Below are positions 60,895 to 64,000 of a DNA stretch of 64,000 nt, piece after piece. The stretch comes from Paraburkholderia sp. BL10I2N1 (GTDB lineage: Bacteria > Pseudomonadota > Gammaproteobacteria > Burkholderiales > Burkholderiaceae), in NCBI RefSeq assembly GCF_004361815.1, contig NZ_SNWA01000003.1:434001-498000 (forward strand), read 5' to 3'. Every line of letters begins with the position of its first letter. Positions within the stretch are counted from its first letter, which is position 1. The notes beneath the pieces are model-generated. The model saw only the letters and a program-made list of their open reading frames with translations, was not told the DNA's origin and made no database searches. The translations under genes and the position numbers were made by a program.

Positions 60895-62327
60895 GCTGCG
60901 ATTCCTTTTGCTGCCTCGGCAGCTTTCGTCTTCTCCTTGAGTACTGCTTTCCAGGGGGGCATGAAGGTATCCTCGACCCAGCGCGTGGTCACACGACCTT
61001 CGGCAAAATCCGGATGCGCGAGCACCGCTTGATGAAAACTGGCCGTGGTCGCGGGACCGGTGACGCGCAAGTCCGCGAGCGCTTCCTGCATGCGCTCGAT
61101 GGCCTCGGCGCGCGTCGGCGCATGCACGATGAGCTTGCCGAGCAGCGAGTCGTAATACGGCGGGACGGTGTAGCCGCTGTAGCAGTGGGTATCAACCCGC
61201 ACGCCATCGCCTTCGGGACTCTGCCATTCGGAAATCAGGCCGGCGCGCGGCAGAAAATTCCGTTCCGGGTCCTCTGCGTTGATGCGGCATTCAATCGCGT
61301 GGCCGCTGATCGAAATCTGGGCCTGCGTGAACGACAGCGGCAGTCCGCATGCCACGCGCAATTGTTCGACCACGAGATCCTGCCCGGTGACCATCTCCGT
61401 GACCGGGTGCTCGACCTGGATACGGGTATTCATTTCGAGGAAGTAGTACTTGCCGTCGCTGTCGTCGACCACAAACTCAATGGTTCCGGCGCCGCAATAC
61501 CTGACATCGCGCGCGAGCCGCACCGCGCATTCGCCCATTTCGGCGCGCATCGCAGCGGTCAACTTTGGCGACGGTGCTTCCTCGATCAGCTTTTGATGGC
61601 GGCGCTGGGTAGAACACTCGCGCTCTCCAAGGTAAACCACGTTGCCGTGCTGATCCCCCATCACCTGGATCTCAATGTGGCGGGCCCGTTCAATGAATTT
61701 TTCGATGTACAGCGTGGAATCACCAAAGGCCGAGCCGGCCTCGTTCGCCGCGGAGCTGAACGCAGCTTCCATCTCGGATTCCGAACGCACCACACGCATA
61801 CCGCGGCCACCACCACCGGCGGTAGCTTTCACCAGCACTGGATAGCCGATGTCACGCGCGATGCTGCGCGCGTCTTCGACGTCGGCTACGGCGCCGGAGC
61901 CGGGCACGCGCGGCACGCCGGACCCGGCGGCCAGACCCACCGCAGTGATCTTGTCGCCCATCGCGTCGATCGCCTCCGGCGACGGGCCGATGAACGCCAG
62001 GTTGGCTTCGGCACAGGCGCGTGCAAACGCGGAGCGCTCTGCCAGAAAGCCATACCCGGGGTGGACTGCGTCGCATTCGGTATCGCGCGCGGCTTTGACC
62101 AGATTGGACGCGATCAGATAACTCTCGGCAGCGGGGGGCGGGCCGATCACGACATAACGGTCGGCCAGTTGCGCCGCCATGCTTTCGACGTCGGCTTCGG
62201 AAACGCCGACGACGGTCTCCATGCCGAGTGCTCGGCAGGCGCGGATGATGCGCACGGCGATCTCGCCGCGATTGGCGACAAACACCCGGCGGATATCGCG
62301 GGTTGCCATTGAAGGTTGAGTGTTCAT
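60891..62327 (-). CDS. accC: Biotin carboxylase subunit
   Basis: 478 residues. Complete biotin carboxylase: FVANRGEIAVRIIRACRALG at the N-terminus, HPGYGFLAERSAFARAC, the glycine-rich ATP lid KATAGGGGRGMR (about 168-179), REHST-equivalent GERECSTQRRHQKLIEEAPS, and the catalytic EMNTRIQVEHPVTEMVTG. It carboxylates biotin on the BCCP with bicarbonate and ATP. No BCCP domain is fused. Its start is 15 bases after the BCCP stop and its stop overlaps the next gene. The C-terminus carries a short extra tail (FMPPWKAVLKEKTKAAEAAK). Confidence 0.95.
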   Translation of the reverse strand: MNTQPSMATRDIRRVFVANRGEIAVRIIRACRALGMETVVGVSEADVESMAAQLADRYVVIGPPPAAESYLIASNLVKAARDTECDAVHPGYGFLAERSAFARACAEANLAFIGPSPEAIDAMGDKITAVGLAAGSGVPRVPGSGAVADVEDARSIARDIGYPVLVKATAGGGGRGMRVVRSESEMEAAFSSAANEAGSAFGDSTLYIEKFIERARHIEIQVMGDQHGNVVYLGERECSTQRRHQKLIEEAPSPKLTAAMRAEMGECAVRLARDVRYCGAGTIEFVVDDSDGKYYFLEMNTRIQVEHPVTEMVTGQDLVVEQLRVACGLPLSFTQAQISISGHAIECRINAEDPERNFLPRAGLISEWQSPEGDGVRVDTHCYSGYTVPPYYDSLLGKLIVHAPTRAEAIERMQEALADLRVTGPATTASFHQAVLAHPDFAEGRVTTRWVEDTFMPPWKAVLKEKTKAAEAAKGIAA

Positions 62328-62341
62328 TGGATCGGGCCTTT

Positions 62342-62863
62342 CTAGTCGCGTGTAACGTCAATCAACATCAGGATCTGGTCGTGCTGGACCAGTTGACCGT
62401 GCCGGGCCACGACGCGATGCACCTTGCCGCTGACGGTGGACTCGATCGAATTGAACATTTTCATGACCTCGACCAGACAGACCGTATCGCCGACCTTGAT
62501 ATCACTGCCTACGGCTACGAAAGCTGGGGCGTCCGGGTTCGGCGTGAGATAGAAGGTGCCGACCATCGGCGAGCGAATCGCCGCCATGCCGTCCGGCACC
62601 GTTTCCGGCGGTGCGGCTGCATCCACGGCGGCGGCAACGCTGACCGGATTGGCTGGTTTCGGTATTGCCGATGGCGCGTCAGACGATGACTCCCCGGCCC
62701 TCGAGGCGACGCTGGAGTCAGTGACATGAGCCGCAAGTGGTGCAGCGCCGGGTTTGCGGGCCTGCAGCAAAAAATCTCCGACCTTGATATCGAGCGACTC
62801 GAGCTGCTCGGCACGATCGAGGATATCGAGAATGCGCCGCACATCGGCGTGTGAAAGACCCAT
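62342..62863 (-). CDS. accB: Biotin carboxyl carrier protein
   Basis: 173 residues. AccB-type N-terminus (ADVRRILDILDRAEQLESLD, IKVGDFLLQARK), a Pro/Ala-rich linker, and a biotinyl domain: IRSPMVGTFYLTPNPDAPAF, then the biotinylation site VEVMKMFNSI with Lys135 (EVMKM instead of the common EAMKM). It carries the carboxyl group from AccC to the carboxyltransferase. It is the first gene of the minus-strand catabolic operon. Confidence 0.95.
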   Translation of the reverse strand: MGLSHADVRRILDILDRAEQLESLDIKVGDFLLQARKPGAAPLAAHVTDSSVASRAGESSSDAPSAIPKPANPVSVAAAVDAAAPPETVPDGMAAIRSPMVGTFYLTPNPDAPAFVAVGSDIKVGDTVCLVEVMKMFNSIESTVSGKVHRVVARHGQLVQHDQILMLIDVTRD

Positions 62864-63065
62864 CAGTCACTCCCTGATTCTTTGGCCCGCTTCCATGCCT
62901 GGGGCCGACTCCGCCACATTTCCCACTGCCCCCCATGGACAGCGATGGTGACAACAGGGTCTACTATAATTGTTGTCATTAGCATTGTCTACAATCTTAA
63001 TTGGGTGTAGTCTAGATACCATCACATCGACTGACCTCATTAAGTGAAACAATAGTCGATACAAC
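62864..63065. promoter_or_regulatory. Divergent promoter region with inverted repeats
   Basis: An AT-rich gap between accB (minus) and the carboxyltransferase gene (plus). TGACAAC (62949-62955) and GTTGTCA (62972-62978) form a 7-bp inverted repeat. GTCTAC occurs at 62959 and 62987, the second inside ATTGTCTACAAT (62984-62995), a near-palindrome of the kind bound by GntR-type regulators. No regulator gene for it is visible in the window. Confidence 0.5.
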
Positions 63066-64000
63066 ATGATATTTATTTCAAATATGGAAACAATTCATCC
63101 GGGCTACGAAGCGCAGATCGCTGAACTCCAGTTACGCCGCCAGAGAACCCTGGAAATGGGCGGTGCCGCGAAGCTCGAGCGTCGGCGCGCATCAGGTCTG
63201 CTGAATGCGCGTGAGCGCATCGACGCTTTGCTCGATGCCGGCTCGTTCCGCGAGATCGGCATGCTTGCCCTCCCGGCCCAGGTCAAAGATCAGGGTTCGG
63301 CGCCCGCCGACGGCAAGCTCACAGGGTTCGGCAAGATCGAAGCGCAGCGCGTGGCTGTGGTATCGAATGATCTGACGGTAAAGGGCGCTTCGTCCGCGAC
63401 CATCAATATCCGCAAGATCGCTTATATGAAGGAAGCGGCGACGCGCAACGGCATGCCGCTGATTTTTCTGGGCGAGTCGACCGGTTCGCGTGTGCCGGAC
63501 ACGATGGGCGCGCAGGCGATGGCGCAAGGCGGTCAGGATGCGCAGCAATATTGCCGTCGGCGCGAAACACCGTGGGTCAGCGCCGTGCTCGGACCGTGCC
63601 TTGGGTCTTCGACCTGGTACAGTTGCGTTTCCGATTTTGTGGTCATGCGTAAGGGCGCGTTTCTTGCCGTATCCAGCCCGCGCGTCACGTCCGTCGCGAT
63701 CGACGAACAGATCGATCCGGAAGAACTCGGAGGTTGGCGCCTGCACGCCGAGCAAACCGGCCTCATCGATATGGTGGTCGATTCGGACGAGGCCGCGTTG
63801 CTCGCGATCCGTCGCTTCCTCGGTTATCTGCCGTCGCATTCCGGCGAGCGGCCACTGCGGTACGAGGCGAACGCCGACAGTGCGCCCGACGCCAGCAAAT
63901 TGCTGGAACTGGTGCCGGTCGAACGCAGCAAGACCTACGACATGCGCAAGGTAATTGCCGCCATCGTTGATCGCGACAGTTTTTTCCCCTTGAAGGACCG
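63066..64000 (+). CDS. Acyl-CoA carboxylase carboxyltransferase subunit (12S-like), 3' end outside the window
   Basis: The frame is open from the ATG at 63066 (or 63084, METIHPG) to the window end, about 310 residues. Neither start has a clear ribosome site. Carboxyltransferase fold: LRRQRTLEMGGAAKLERRRA, LLNARERIDALLDAGSFREI, APADGKLTGFGKIEAQRVAV, VVSNDLTVKGASSATINIRK, PLIFLGESTGSRVPDTMGAQ, and RVTSVAIDEQIDPEELGGWR. It would move the carboxyl group from biotin to an acyl-CoA. It is divergent from accB/accC, with which it should work. The acyl substrate is not apparent. Confidence 0.9.
   Translation, partial: MIFISNMETIHPGYEAQIAELQLRRQRTLEMGGAAKLERRRASGLLNARERIDALLDAGSFREIGMLALPAQVKDQGSAPADGKLTGFGKIEAQRVAVVSNDLTVKGASSATINIRKIAYMKEAATRNGMPLIFLGESTGSRVPDTMGAQAMAQGGQDAQQYCRRRETPWVSAVLGPCLGSSTWYSCVSDFVVMRKGAFLAVSSPRVTSVAIDEQIDPEELGGWRLHAEQTGLIDMVVDSDEAALLAIRRFLGYLPSHSGERPLRYEANADSAPDASKLLELVPVERSKTYDMRKVIAAIVDRDSFFPLKD

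Noticed and set aside
61014..62312. 432-codon plus-strand open frame
   Set aside because: It is antisense to the biotin carboxylase gene, which is complete and conserved.

Overview
The window looks like part of a large plasmid (or plasmid-derived megareplicon region) from a Burkholderiaceae bacterium, most likely Paraburkholderia, Caballeronia or Burkholderia. The evidence is high GC with GC-rich third codon positions, a Burkholderia-type trimeric porin, IS families common in that group (IS3, IS5, IS21, IS110, IS1634, ISKra4), and a complete plasmid replication and partition block (Rep_3 initiator, iterons, ParA/ParB, parS-like repeats). The genus is inference; no rRNA or other taxonomic marker is present, and no tRNA was recognised.

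Layout. 1-1.1 kb: tail of an IS3 transposase and two small membrane proteins. 1.1-5.1 kb (minus strand): small hypothetical proteins, a zinc-ribbon/Toprim primase and an SSB, the kind of genes that help a plasmid establish in a new host. 5.1-7.1 kb: an operator-bearing non-coding stretch and an IS110 insertion. 7.2-11.2 kb (plus strand): a NERD-domain protein, a coiled-coil protein, a single-chain FlhD-FlhC-like activator and two small proteins. 11.5-12.5 kb: a CAP-domain lipoprotein. 12.6-28.0 kb (minus strand): one tightly overlapping operon of 15 genes. It starts with type IV secretion core genes (VirB8, VirB9, VirB10), passes through two lytic transglycosylases and a VirB9/TcpQ-like protein, and ends with a type IVb thin-pilus set (TcpQ-domain protein, PilN, O, P, Q, R, S, V and an Ig-like exported protein). 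28.0-28.9 kb: a divergent KorB/ParB-like regulator with conserved palindromic operators, one of which recurs in front of the 1-5 kb operon.

29-35 kb is the replication and partition core: a dead IS5-type element, Rep, about 800 bp of iterons, ParA, ParB and two parS-like palindromes followed by phased short repeats. 35-47 kb is an insertion-rich, decaying stretch: a frameshifted DUF6602-like gene with a 135-bp tandem duplication; a regulator with two HTH repeats cut in half by an IS21 element that carries an extra gene; a dead tyrosine recombinase; an IS110; and an ISKra4 fragment fused in frame to the tail of a relaxase. The loss of the relaxase N-terminus suggests that transfer from this replicon may be disabled or provided elsewhere.

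47.9-64 kb is metabolic cargo: a PLP-dependent cystathionine gamma-synthase-type enzyme, a dead IS1634, a frameshifted BON-domain gene, a porin, and a catabolic operon. That operon holds an SDR, a thiolase-like protein with a DUF35 partner, an acyl-CoA synthetase, two diverged pyruvate-carboxylase/transcarboxylase-5S-like proteins, a biotin carboxylase and a BCCP. It is divergently transcribed from an acyl-CoA carboxylase carboxyltransferase that runs off the window end. Together they look like an uncharacterised biotin-dependent acyl-CoA pathway resembling the 12S/5S/1.3S transcarboxylase set plus a biotin carboxylase. Functions are from family recognition by eye; coordinates were hand-counted.
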